From positions 1 through 64,000 of the forward strand of contig CAKOSX010000005.1 of assembly GCA_934119935.1 (NCBI GenBank): DNA of 64,000 nt, written 5' to 3'. Source of the DNA: an uncultured Clostridia bacterium (GTDB lineage Bacteria > Bacillota > Clostridia > TANB77 > CAG-508). This document shows positions 9,224-17,616 of this stretch, in pieces (position 1 is the stretch's first letter; each line of letters starts with the position of its first letter). A program made the position numbers and the translations under genes. The notes under the pieces were generated by a model. It did not search any database. It was not told where the DNA came from and was given only the letters and a program-made list of their open reading frames with translations.

Positions 9224-9294
9224 AAAAAATGAACCCTCCTTGTTAAACTTTTTTGTCTAACATTTTGGGTTCACTTCAATTTGTGTAACCATCC

Positions 9295-10599
9295 TTATTT
9301 CAGACTAATATATTCTTTGTAATTTATATCTTTTTTTCTATATGCACTTGGGCTCAATCCAACTCTTGTTCTCATATAATTTATTATTAAAATCATTATT
9401 GTAAAAAATACTATTCCAAATATTATCATTGAGTGTTTCATATCAAAGTTTGATGAGATTATAGCTCCAAAAGCACATATTATTAAGTTTCCAAGTCCTA
9501 TTACAAAACTATGTGCAGAATATACTTTGTTTGCAACCTCTCCATTTGTAAAATTAGTTATATATTTTTTTATTAAAACATAATAAAATCCAGTTGATAA
9601 ATAACGTACTACATATGTTGCAACAATTATTCCTATAATCAACCAATATGGCAATCCTGTAACGGCTATAATTCCAGCCATTAGGCATGCTAGTGTATAT
9701 GATATTCCAACTATTGAAAGAGTTTTGTTTTTATACTTTTGGTGTATTTTTTCATGCTGTTTCGATGATATACCTGCTATTATTTGCATTACCGCATAAA
9801 TAATTCCTGTTACAGAAGCTGACAAACCAACTTCATCTAGCAATCCCATTTCATATGTATTCATAACCATTATAATTCCATACATCACTCCCGAAAACAA
9901 CATAAGTGCTTTTAATCTGCTCGAATTAAATATGAATGAGAAAGCTAATCTTAGGTCTCTGAAATATGTTTTGTAGTATTTCTTGATGTTTTCTTGTTTC
10001 TTTACCTGATTCAATTCTGTGAATCCTGTTGCAAGTAGTGCCGATATAATCAAGATTATTACACATATAGCCATTGGAATATATCCATTTATGTCATATA
10101 AAAATCCTGATATTATTGCAGAGATTGCTGAAAAGTAATAAAAATTTCCAACCGATTTTCCGTCAATTTTAGAATATATTTGACTCTTCTCTGCCACATC
10201 TGGAATCGAGGAATTTAAAAGTCCTGGTTCGGCAACATCCTTCATTCCAACGGCTATTGCTCCAAATAAATTTGCAAAAATCAACATAGGTACAGAGGTT
10301 GATAGCATTATTAAGAAAACAGATATAGCTTGAAAAATGTCTGCTATAATCAAACTTTTTCTATTTCCAATTTTGTCTATTACAACTGTTACAGGTATTT
10401 GAAACATAACTTTAAATAGTCCTAAAAATGCACTTACAGTTACTATGTCACTCGCCGAAAAGCCTTTTATTTGCGTTAGAAATAAAAACTTTATGGCATA
10501 GTAAAATAGCAAATCGAATGTGAGCATTCTATGAACTGAATATATTCTCATATTTTTCTTTCTTGCATCCGCTATTGCTTTTTCTTCTGCTTCCATCAT
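9295..10599 (-). CDS. MFS transporter
   Basis: 434 residues with about 12 hydrophobic segments. A charged loop after the second segment (DKIGNRKS) matches the MFS loop 2-3 signature. The substrate cannot be told; the architecture resembles drug or metabolite exporters. AGGAG precedes a double ATG. It appears to be a single gene whose terminator has been split by the IS immediately downstream. Confidence 0.85.
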   Translation of the reverse strand: MMEAEEKAIADARKKNMRIYSVHRMLTFDLLFYYAIKFLFLTQIKGFSASDIVTVSAFLGLFKVMFQIPVTVVIDKIGNRKSLIIADIFQAISVFLIMLSTSVPMLIFANLFGAIAVGMKDVAEPGLLNSSIPDVAEKSQIYSKIDGKSVGNFYYFSAISAIISGFLYDINGYIPMAICVIILIISALLATGFTELNQVKKQENIKKYYKTYFRDLRLAFSFIFNSSRLKALMLFSGVMYGIIMVMNTYEMGLLDEVGLSASVTGIIYAVMQIIAGISSKQHEKIHQKYKNKTLSIVGISYTLACLMAGIIAVTGLPYWLIIGIIVATYVVRYLSTGFYYVLIKKYITNFTNGEVANKVYSAHSFVIGLGNLIICAFGAIISSNFDMKHSMIIFGIVFFTIMILIINYMRTRVGLSPSAYRKKDINYKEYISLK

Positions 10600-10644
10600 T
10601 ACTCCTATTTTATTTATAGATTTTTTTGCTTACAACTTTAAGGT

Positions 10645-10667
10645 GTAAAACTAGAATCTTCTAGTCG
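10645..10667 (-). terminator. Probable terminator of the pilin-like gene
   Basis: Palindromic CTAGAATCTTCTAG followed by TTTTA on the minus strand, 30 bases after the stop at 10696. Confidence 0.45.
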
Positions 10668-10695
10668 TTAAATTATTAGTTAGTTAATTAATTAT

Positions 10696-12120
10696 TTATT
10701 TTAAATTCCATGCACCATCAGCCTTTATCATGTCAATCATATTTGAACTAATTGTCACAACTGGTCTTAAGAATTTACCATCATCGTCAGTATATAATTG
10801 AGAACTCATCATGCAAGTTCCAAAAGTCCTTGTTGAATAATTTAACAAGTCAAAATCGGCTCTATTTTTATGGCTTACTACCGTTCTTGTTGCAAGCCAA
10901 TATTCAACTCCACAATTAATAATTTCTGCTGCTGCACCATAGTTTTCCTCATTAATCTCTATGCCATAATAATTCATTGTTATAGTTAAACTTGAATTAT
11001 CAGCCTGAGTATATGTTTCTGTTGTAGGGACACTATATACCTCTGCACTTCCATCATATGGATCTATGGTATTTACAATATTAGGTTGTGTCACCTCACT
11101 ACTTCCTATTCCAGCGCCCTTTTGTGTTGCATATATTTTTGGATAATAGCTTGCTCCATCAGTAAATGTTATAGTTTCTCCATATTTAGCGCCTTCGCTT
11201 TCATATACATATGTATTTCTTTTTTCAAATCCATTAGCTGTTAAATGTCTTTCCATGTTAACCAAGTTAATACTCCTTGCGGTCACCCCAAGTCTACTAT
11301 TGCTGTACTGTTTTTTACAAATATCATTCATAAAATATACTGCATTATTATAACCTACTGCATTTCCAAAATAAACATTATCGTTTGTTGCTTTTTCACT
11401 TACAAGTTCTATCTTCTTATTAGTGTTATCTATGTTAAATATTCTCCATTTTAGCCCTGTTGTTTGAGGCACTCCATCCGTTGGATTTTTAGTCGAACCA
11501 CAAGTAGCTTCTTCAAGAACATAGTTTGGTGCTTCATCATAGGTATAATTCACATAATCACCTATTTTAAATTTTTCAACTTTTTTGGTTGCTGATGAAG
11601 AGTTCCCTTCTACATCTGTTGCCTTAACAACCACATTGTATTCTTCAAATCCTAAAGATATGTCATCAAAAGTGTATGATTTTGCCCTATTATCATATTT
11701 TGGAGTTGTAAAATGTTCTCCACCATCTATACTATATTCAATTTTTGCCAACCCACTTCCAGTCTCAGTTACATTCACAGATACCTTAAACGATGTATCT
11801 GTTACATATGTTACATCCATACTATTTATTGTTGGTGCATCTTCGTCATTTAAGATAGTAGCTCCATCATTAGCAATTGTAGTTCCTTTTAAAGAATCTA
11901 TTCTGTTTTGCCCTTCTTTCTGTGCTTTTTCAATGTTTGCTTTTATCTCTTTTGCTTTTGCAACCATTCCATTATCTCCTGTTACAAGAGATATTGTTGC
12001 ACCAGCTAGAATAATCATTACAATTATTGTTACTGTTAAAGAGATTAAAGTTATACCTTGTTCTTTTTTAATTGTATTCTTTTCATATTTATCCATAAAA
12101 TTCCTTGGCCTTTCAATCAT
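10696..12120 (-). CDS. Pilin-like secreted protein with class III prepilin N-terminus
   Basis: 474 residues. The N-terminus KKEQG|ITLISLTVTIIVMII is a prepilin signal: basic segment, Gly cleavage site, hydrophobic helix, here with Ile-Thr instead of the usual Phe and Glu. An Ig-like segment (about 95-180) follows. The C-terminal region (WRIFNIDN, EYWLATR, FLRPVVTI) resembles the DUF6273-type domain common in gut Clostridia. The prepilin peptidase at 35668 could process it. AAGGAG eight bases before the ATG supports this start. A surface-display role is inferred. Confidence 0.7.
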   Translation of the reverse strand: MIERPRNFMDKYEKNTIKKEQGITLISLTVTIIVMIILAGATISLVTGDNGMVAKAKEIKANIEKAQKEGQNRIDSLKGTTIANDGATILNDEDAPTINSMDVTYVTDTSFKVSVNVTETGSGLAKIEYSIDGGEHFTTPKYDNRAKSYTFDDISLGFEEYNVVVKATDVEGNSSSATKKVEKFKIGDYVNYTYDEAPNYVLEEATCGSTKNPTDGVPQTTGLKWRIFNIDNTNKKIELVSEKATNDNVYFGNAVGYNNAVYFMNDICKKQYSNSRLGVTARSINLVNMERHLTANGFEKRNTYVYESEGAKYGETITFTDGASYYPKIYATQKGAGIGSSEVTQPNIVNTIDPYDGSAEVYSVPTTETYTQADNSSLTITMNYYGIEINEENYGAAAEIINCGVEYWLATRTVVSHKNRADFDLLNYSTRTFGTCMMSSQLYTDDDGKFLRPVVTISSNMIDMIKADGAWNLK

Positions 12121-12277
12121 TTGTTATTCTCCTTATATCTATTATTTCTTATTATATAGTAAAGATTTTATTTTTTCAACAAAAAAAATAAACTAATTAA
12201 TATTTTTATGTTTATCCGTTAAAACTTGCTTGTTACTGCAATTTCGGTTTCTATAAAAATATAAATTAGCTTTTTTT

Positions 12278-13123
12278 CTATTTTATATATATATTTGGAT
12301 CTACATTTTCGCCATCTTTCTTAATTTCAAAATGGATATGCGTGTTATCTGCAATTTCAAATCTTGCTGTATTTCCAACAGTTGCTATGGTTTGCCCTTG
12401 CTCAACTTGCTCCCCAACACTTATAAATTCGGCTGTTAGCAAATTAGAATATATACTTTCAAATCCATTTTCATGTTCAATTACAACTGTAAGTCCGAAT
12501 CTTGGATCATTTTTTATCGATTTAATAGTTCCATTAGCCGAAGCTTTTACTATATCTGTTTTTTGAGCAGCATAGTCAATTCCAAGGTGCGTGGTCCATT
12601 CGTCCAAGGTTGCTGAATACACCAGATTATCTTTTGAATAGTCTTTTAATTTTTCTCCTTCAACAGGTTGTATAAAAGTAGGATCTTTTGTTTTCTCGCC
12701 TTCGTCTGCATTTTGATTTTCTGATATATTAACTTTCTCTGTGTTACTTTGTTCTGTTTTTTCTGCATTCTTAGAAGTTTCTTTTTTATTTTCCAAATTG
12801 CTTGTATTAACAGCCATCTTGTTTGTTAAGCTTTCATTATTTTCTTGTTTTGTAGTATCAATTGAATTTGATAATTCGTTTACAGTTTTACCAATTGAGC
12901 TACTTGTAGATTCAGTGTTTCCAATTATGTTCATCATATTTTTGTCTGATGATGACGCAATTTTTTGAGTATTGTTTATTTGTTTTGCCTGTCCTGCCAT
13001 TCTTCCGCTATACAATACATACGCCATCACAAAGGCAATAACAGCAATTATTGCTATAACTCCAAAATAAATAAAACCTACATTCTTGTTCGCCTCTGTA
13101 TCTCTTCTGCCTCTTCTATTCAT
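12278..13123 (-). CDS. spoIIQ: SpoIIQ-like M23 endopeptidase
   Basis: 281 residues from the ATG with AAGGAGG six bases upstream (an in-frame ATG 60 bases earlier lacks a site). One membrane segment (about 15-38), a disordered Asn/Thr/Glu linker and a C-terminal LytM domain. Zinc ligands look intact (HLGID and HIHFEI), unlike B. subtilis SpoIIQ, which lost one. SpoIIQ in the forespore membrane pairs with SpoIIIAH across the engulfment space. It lies directly downstream of spoIID, as in other Clostridia. Confidence 0.85.
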   Translation of the reverse strand: MNRRGRRDTEANKNVGFIYFGVIAIIAVIAFVMAYVLYSGRMAGQAKQINNTQKIASSSDKNMMNIIGNTESTSSSIGKTVNELSNSIDTTKQENNESLTNKMAVNTSNLENKKETSKNAEKTEQSNTEKVNISENQNADEGEKTKDPTFIQPVEGEKLKDYSKDNLVYSATLDEWTTHLGIDYAAQKTDIVKASANGTIKSIKNDPRFGLTVVIEHENGFESIYSNLLTAEFISVGEQVEQGQTIATVGNTARFEIADNTHIHFEIKKDGENVDPNIYIK

Positions 13124-13231
13124 ACTTTTCCTCCTTATTTTTTTATTAATAAAAGTATTTCCATTTTTTCTAAATATATACATAATATTAATTTCAAAAT
13201 AAGGATACTCTTCTAAATTTTATTATTATAT

Positions 13232-14245
13232 TTATAATGTAGTAATTTCCACTCCCGTATAGTAATGTTTTATAATCTGTTCATAATTGTTCCCTTGTTT
13301 AGCCATGCTATCAGCACCGGTTTGACTCATTCCAACTCCATGGCCATATCCCGTTACCGAGAATTTTATTTCACTCTCATTTATTTCTGTTTTAAAGTTA
13401 GCAGACCTTAATCCTAATAAATTTCTTACTTCAACTCCGGATAATTCTAAGTTTCCAATTTTTATTGTTTTTACTCTATTTCCTTGAGTATATTCTAGTA
13501 CCTTTATACAATCACTTTCATCATAATTTATTGTAAATTCAGGATGTTTTTCTTTCATCTTATTTTCGAATTCTTGCTTGGTAAATACTGCTTCAGATTG
13601 ATATTGGCTGTATCCCTCTTCACCCGCAGTCTCCACACTTTGCAAATATGGTAGATTGGCTCCACCCCACACATTTGAAACTTCTTCGGTTTTTCCCCCG
13701 CTATTCGAATGAAAAAAAGCATCTATCACTTCTCCATTATATGTTACCACTTTTCTTGAAGTTGAATTTACAGCTTCTTTTATTTTATCCCAATTACTTT
13801 CTCTTTCACTTTCTTCCCATCTTGCGAACCTGTCTTCCTTCGAAATCCAAGCCTGACAACACGCAGAATTATCACAAATATCTGCTCCTTCATGTTTATT
13901 AGAGTTATGTTCAATAATATACCTTGTATATGTTCTTGCAACAACAGCTTGAGCCTTCAATGCTTCTTCTTCAAAATTTGCTGGCATCTCAGCAGACACA
14001 ACGCCTAATAAGTATTCTTCCATTTTCATCTCTTCTATACTGTTATCTTTTGTATGCAAAATCTTCACTGTTAAATCTTCGCCCAATAGGGACGCCCCCT
14101 TTTGAGCGAAGTTTTCTTCATCATTTTGTTGCACATTATTGCTGATTTCTTTGTCTTTTTCAAGTTCTCCGACTCGTTTTTTGTACAATTTTTTCTCCGT
14201 CCCCAAACTGTACAAATTGTCCAGTAAATATAATCGGTATGGCAA
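13232..14245 (-). CDS. spoIID: SpoIID, lytic transglycosylase of engulfment (N-terminus disrupted)
   Basis: 337 codons open from a TTG with no ribosome site. The body is a typical SpoIID domain: EEYLLGVVSAEMPANF, the catalytic Glu in SAEMP, and the C-terminal YGHGVGMSQTGA motif. SpoIID degrades peptidoglycan with SpoIIP/SpoIIM so that the mother-cell membrane can engulf the forespore. The normal signal anchor is encoded just upstream in another frame (14294-14160). A 31-bp repeat at 14183-14213 separates them, and taking it out joins the frames. As it stands the product lacks its membrane anchor, so the gene may be inactive or need slippage. Confidence 0.85.
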   Translation of the reverse strand: MPYRLYLLDNLYSLGTEKKLYKKRVGELEKDKEISNNVQQNDEENFAQKGASLLGEDLTVKILHTKDNSIEEMKMEEYLLGVVSAEMPANFEEEALKAQAVVARTYTRYIIEHNSNKHEGADICDNSACCQAWISKEDRFARWEESERESNWDKIKEAVNSTSRKVVTYNGEVIDAFFHSNSGGKTEEVSNVWGGANLPYLQSVETAGEEGYSQYQSEAVFTKQEFENKMKEKHPEFTINYDESDCIKVLEYTQGNRVKTIKIGNLELSGVEVRNLLGLRSANFKTEINESEIKFSVTGYGHGVGMSQTGADSMAKQGNNYEQIIKHYYTGVEITTL

Positions 14246-14294
14246 ATGTAGCCAATATGATTAGCATTACAATTATTATTAAATTCTTCATCAT
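14160..14294 (-). other. Out-of-frame spoIID N-terminal fragment (signal anchor)
   Basis: ATGATG at 14294, preceded by GGAGAAA, opens 44 codons starting MMKNLIIIVMLIILATFAIP, a classic SpoIID signal anchor. It then runs into the 31-bp repeat and reaches TGA at 14162-14160. Deleting the repeat gives IIFTGQF-KKRVGELEKD in one frame, continuous with the SpoIID body. Confidence 0.85.
14183..14213 (-). repeat. 31-bp GTAC-ended repeat inside spoIID
   Basis: GTAC at both ends, GGGGACGGAG centre. Because 31 is not a multiple of three, the insertion shifts the reading frame. Confidence 0.9.
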
Positions 14295-14309
14295 TTTCTC
14301 CATAATAAT

Positions 14310-15041
14310 TTATATTACTAATTTTTGTTTCATAGAATATAATATTCTTTTTTCTATTCTGGATACTTGTACCTGGCTTATGCCAAGTTTTTTTGCAACT
14401 TCTGTTTGTGTTTTTCCTTTGTAATATCTAAGTATTACTATTTCTTGTTCTTGATTATTCAATTCGTCTATTAATTTTTTTATTGTAAGTTTGTCTGCTA
14501 TTTTTCCTTCTTCGTCTTTTTCACTTGCTAGCATGTCTTCTATGCATAGTTCCTTACCAGATTTTTCACTGTATACTGGCTCGTTTATTGATGTAACAAT
14601 GCTAGCTGAGCTTGCGTCTAGCGCTAGTGCTATTTCTTCTTTTGGTACTTGCAATATTTCTGCCATTTTTTCTATTTTTATTTCTTCTCCATTTTTTTCT
14701 ATTGCTTCTTTCTGTATTTGCATTATTTTGGTTGCAAGCTCTTTTATGCTTCTGCTTACTTTTATTCGTCCATCGTCTCGTATATATCTTTTTATTTCTC
14801 CTATTATGAATGGAACTGCATATGTAGATAATTGAACATTGTAATTTGTATCAAATTTTTTTATTGATTTTACTAGTCCCATTGCTCCAATTTGGTTTAT
14901 GTCATCTATTTCGTATCCTCTTCCTACAAATCTTTTTGCTATGTTGTACACAAGTCCCATATTATTTTTTACAAGTTCGTCAAGTGCATCTTTGTCTCCA
15001 CTCTGAGCTTTTATAATGTTTTCATATGTACTTTCCAGCAT
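14310..15041 (-). CDS. sigF: Forespore sigma factor SigF
   Basis: 243 residues. Sigma-70 regions 2 (VYNIAKRFVGRGYEIDDINQ), 3 and 4 (QTEVAKKLGISQVQVSRIEK) are all present. SigF is the first forespore-specific sigma factor. It is held inactive by SpoIIAB and freed by dephosphorylated SpoIIAA. It is third in the spoIIAA-spoIIAB-sigF operon, 14 bases after spoIIAB, and about 15 bases before the spoIID signal-anchor ATG, so spoIID may be co-transcribed. AGGAAGG lies eight bases before the ATG. Confidence 0.95.
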   Translation of the reverse strand: MLESTYENIIKAQSGDKDALDELVKNNMGLVYNIAKRFVGRGYEIDDINQIGAMGLVKSIKKFDTNYNVQLSTYAVPFIIGEIKRYIRDDGRIKVSRSIKELATKIMQIQKEAIEKNGEEIKIEKMAEILQVPKEEIALALDASSASIVTSINEPVYSEKSGKELCIEDMLASEKDEEGKIADKLTIKKLIDELNNQEQEIVILRYYKGKTQTEVAKKLGISQVQVSRIEKRILYSMKQKLVI

Positions 15042-15055
15042 TTCTTAAAACCTTC

Positions 15056-15547
15056 CTAAAAATTAGAATTTTCTTTAATTTCGTGTGTTTCTTCCGAGTC
15101 GCACTCTTCGTCTTTACCAGACATTATGTATTTTTTCATTGTTACTTTAGTTCCCATATCTGGAATTGATTCTACTTTCATTTCGTCCATGAAACTTTCC
15201 ATTATTGTAAAGCCCATTCCCGATCTTTCAAGGTTAGCCTTTGTCGTGTACAATGGCTTTTTTGCAAGCTCTATGTTTTCAATTCCCTTGCCTGTATCCG
15301 CTATCTGTATTTCTATGCAATTGCCTTTTAGCTTACATTCTATTTTTACTATTCCAACTGTATTTTCATAACCATGAATTATGCAATTTGTTACAGCTTC
15401 CGATACTGCAGTCTTAATATCAGCTATTTCTTCTATTGTCGGGTCCAATTGTGATGCAAAAGCTGCTACTGTAATACGTGCAAATGCCTCGTTTGATGAT
15501 TTACTAACAAATTCTAGTTTCATTTCATTATCATAAATTCCTACCAT
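15056..15547 (-). CDS. spoIIAB: Anti-sigma F factor / serine kinase SpoIIAB
   Basis: 163 residues. GHKL-type ATPase with the N box (AVSEAVTNCIIHGYE), G1 box (ADTGKGIE) and G2 box (ERSGMGFTIME). It binds SigF and phosphorylates SpoIIAA. The body matches the usual length of about 145; an acidic tail of about 20 residues after KKYIMSGK is extra and of unknown meaning. GAGGAGG is five bases before the ATG. Confidence 0.95.
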   Translation of the reverse strand: MVGIYDNEMKLEFVSKSSNEAFARITVAAFASQLDPTIEEIADIKTAVSEAVTNCIIHGYENTVGIVKIECKLKGNCIEIQIADTGKGIENIELAKKPLYTTKANLERSGMGFTIMESFMDEMKVESIPDMGTKVTMKKYIMSGKDEECDSEETHEIKENSNF

Positions 15548-15642
15548 TTTATCCTCCTCGTATATGTTTATAAAATTTATCTATAACCATATATTTTTAT
15601 ACGCTTTGAAATCTTAATTTATATTTTAATTTTAATGTAATG

Positions 15643-15972
15643 TTAACCAACATTCTCTTCTTGATCTCTTATTAAAGGAATTATTTTTAATATTCCGCTT
15701 ATCTCAAATACCTTTTCTACTTGTTTATTTACATTTAATAATTCTAACTGTCCACCTAACATTTTTATTACCTTATATCTACCAAGCAGCAATCCTATTC
15801 CTGCACTATCCATAAAAGCAACGTTACTAAAGTCAAATATAACTTTTCTCGGCAAAAATCTAGTAATTTCATTATCAATTTTCCTCCTTAATTTTTCTGT
15901 TGTGTGCTCGTCAATTTCCTCTGTAATTTTAAGCGTTAATTGCTTGTCCTTTGGTACATAAATACATTCCAC
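15643..15972 (-). CDS. spoIIAA: Anti-anti-sigma factor SpoIIAA
   Basis: 109-residue STAS domain. Ser56 in FMDSAGIG is the expected site phosphorylated by SpoIIAB; the dephosphorylated form releases SigF. The start is GTG, fixed by GGAGG seven bases upstream. First gene of the operon; 95 bases separate it from spoIIAB, longer than usual, with nothing else seen in that gap. Confidence 0.95.
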   Translation of the reverse strand: MECIYVPKDKQLTLKITEEIDEHTTEKLRRKIDNEITRFLPRKVIFDFSNVAFMDSAGIGLLLGRYKVIKMLGGQLELLNVNKQVEKVFEISGILKIIPLIRDQEENVG

Positions 15973-16218
15973 CTTCGTTCCTCCTCTTCTTAAGACTGCA
16001 TATATCTACACATTTTCTTTATATAATTTTATGCATCTTTCCCTTATTTTTATTTTTTAGTTCTTTACAAAGTTTATATGCTATCTTTTTTCTATATAGA
16101 CTATACTACATATTCCATATTTTTCCAATAGCAAAATTTGACTACTTTTATCGATTTATAAGAAGTTTTCGACTTTTTTCGCCTGTAATTTATCGAAGCA
16201 ACACGCTAAATGCTCAAA

Positions 16219-16246
16219 AAGAAACGTCCATATTGGACGTTTCTAT
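16219..16246 (-). terminator. ctpA terminator
   Basis: Stem GAAACGTCCA/TGGACGTTTC followed by TTTTT on the minus strand, about 55 bases after the ctpA stop. The rest of the 325-base gap up to spoIIAA holds no gene I can see. Confidence 0.85.
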
Positions 16247-16298
16247 TAATTTAAATTTTTATTTAATTTAGTTTGATTTATTTTAGTCGATTCGAACT

Positions 16299-17555
16299 TT
16301 ATTTTATTTTTGACTTTACTGTTTCTATTGCTTTTTTTACTTGAGCATCTTTATCAAACGATGTTTCATATTTTCCATCCGCATCTTTTGTTAGATCTAC
16401 TTCTACATCTGGTGTTATGCCTTCTTTGTTTATTTTGTTATGGTTTGGTGTATAATATTCTTCTGTTGTTATTTTTAGTCCACTTCCATCTGTTAAACTA
16501 TATAAAGTTTGTATTACACCTTTTCCATATGTTTTCATTCCAACTATTGTTGTATTTGGATATTTGTCTTTTAATGCTCCTGCTAATATTTCTGACGCAC
16601 TTGCAGTACTCTCATTTACCAATACTACAACAGGTAGGTCTTCAATTATCGGATCATTTTTAGACACTGTTAGTTGCTCGTCTTTTTCTTTTGCTTTTGT
16701 AATAAGAATTGTTTCATTTTTCTTTAAGAATAAGTCTGCAATTCCAGTCGCTTCATCAACAATTCCGCCACCATTGCTTCTTAAATCTATTATTATTCCT
16801 TTTGCGCCATCATTTTTTAGTGATGTTATTTGTTGCTTAAATGAATCTGCAACTCCACTATCAAATGAATCGATTTGTAGATATGCAATTTTATCATCTA
16901 ACATTTTTGAAGCAACATGTTCAACTGTTATTTTCTTTCTTGTAACTGTAAGGTCAACCTCTTTATTATCTCTTAATACTGTAACTTTTGCAGTTGTTCC
17001 TTCTTCACCTTTTAATACTTTTATTGCATCATTTAATTGTTCTCCAGTATATGCAACATCGTTTACTTTTTCTATTATGTCTCCTGCTTGCATTCCGGCT
17101 TCTAATGCTGGTGAAGATTTCATTATTCCAACAACCAGAATTGTGTTTGTTGTCTTGTCATTTGTTAAATAAACTCCTATTCCAACATATTCACTACTTG
17201 TTTCTTCTGTAAATTCAGCCATTTCTTCTTTATCTAAGTAAGTTGTATATGGGTCACCTAATCCTTCAACATATCCCTTTATAGCCCCATCAATCATCTT
17301 TTCTTCATCAATTTCACCAATGTATTTTTGTTGCAACATTGCTTTGAAAGATTCTAATGTTTTTATTAGTGATGTATTACTTGTTGTTGATTGTGATGTG
17401 TTGCTTCCCTTTATTGTGCTACCAATGCTTCCATACGTAGCAGAGAATTTGTTGTACATTACCATTGTTGTTAGCATAAATGTAATTGTTGCCGTTAATA
17501 CAACCAGCATGATTATCTTGTATACACTTTGCTTTTTTATTTTATTATCCTTCAT
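16299..17555 (-). CDS. Carboxyl-terminal processing protease (S41)
   Basis: 418 residues: N-terminal membrane anchor, a PDZ domain (about 110-190, GIGVYLTND, AGMQAGDII) and an S41 catalytic domain with Ser in NESTASASEILAGAL and Lys in GMKTYGKGVIQT. CtpA-type proteases trim or degrade exported proteins. It is last in a run ftsE-ftsX-M23-M23-ctpA. CtpA homologues elsewhere control levels of wall hydrolases, so the two M23 proteins upstream are natural candidate substrates (inference). Confidence 0.93.
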   Translation of the reverse strand: MKDNKIKKQSVYKIIMLVVLTATITFMLTTMVMYNKFSATYGSIGSTIKGSNTSQSTTSNTSLIKTLESFKAMLQQKYIGEIDEEKMIDGAIKGYVEGLGDPYTTYLDKEEMAEFTEETSSEYVGIGVYLTNDKTTNTILVVGIMKSSPALEAGMQAGDIIEKVNDVAYTGEQLNDAIKVLKGEEGTTAKVTVLRDNKEVDLTVTRKKITVEHVASKMLDDKIAYLQIDSFDSGVADSFKQQITSLKNDGAKGIIIDLRSNGGGIVDEATGIADLFLKKNETILITKAKEKDEQLTVSKNDPIIEDLPVVVLVNESTASASEILAGALKDKYPNTTIVGMKTYGKGVIQTLYSLTDGSGLKITTEEYYTPNHNKINKEGITPDVEVDLTKDADGKYETSFDKDAQVKKAIETVKSKIK

Positions 17556-17616
17556 TTTTTAACATTCTTCCTTTCGTTTTATTATATTTAATAATTATTT
17601 TTTTATTCCCTTTGTT

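Larger units (their letters stand above)
7833..9273 (-). mobile_element. IS3-family (IS150-like) insertion sequence
   Basis: 1441 bp bounded by imperfect terminal repeats (TGAACCCAAAAAGTTGGACA against TGAACCCAAAATGTTAGACA) and carrying orfA and orfB. No target duplication is obvious. Both ends are intact and both frames are open, so it may be active. It sits in the loop of the terminator of the MFS gene at 9295. Confidence 0.9.

Noticed and set aside
14180..14200. Poly-A slippage as the cause of the spoIID frame break
   Set aside because: Losing one A would also restore frame, but would leave the repeat peptide inside the protein. Exact removal of the known 31-bp unit is simpler and explains the missing homology.
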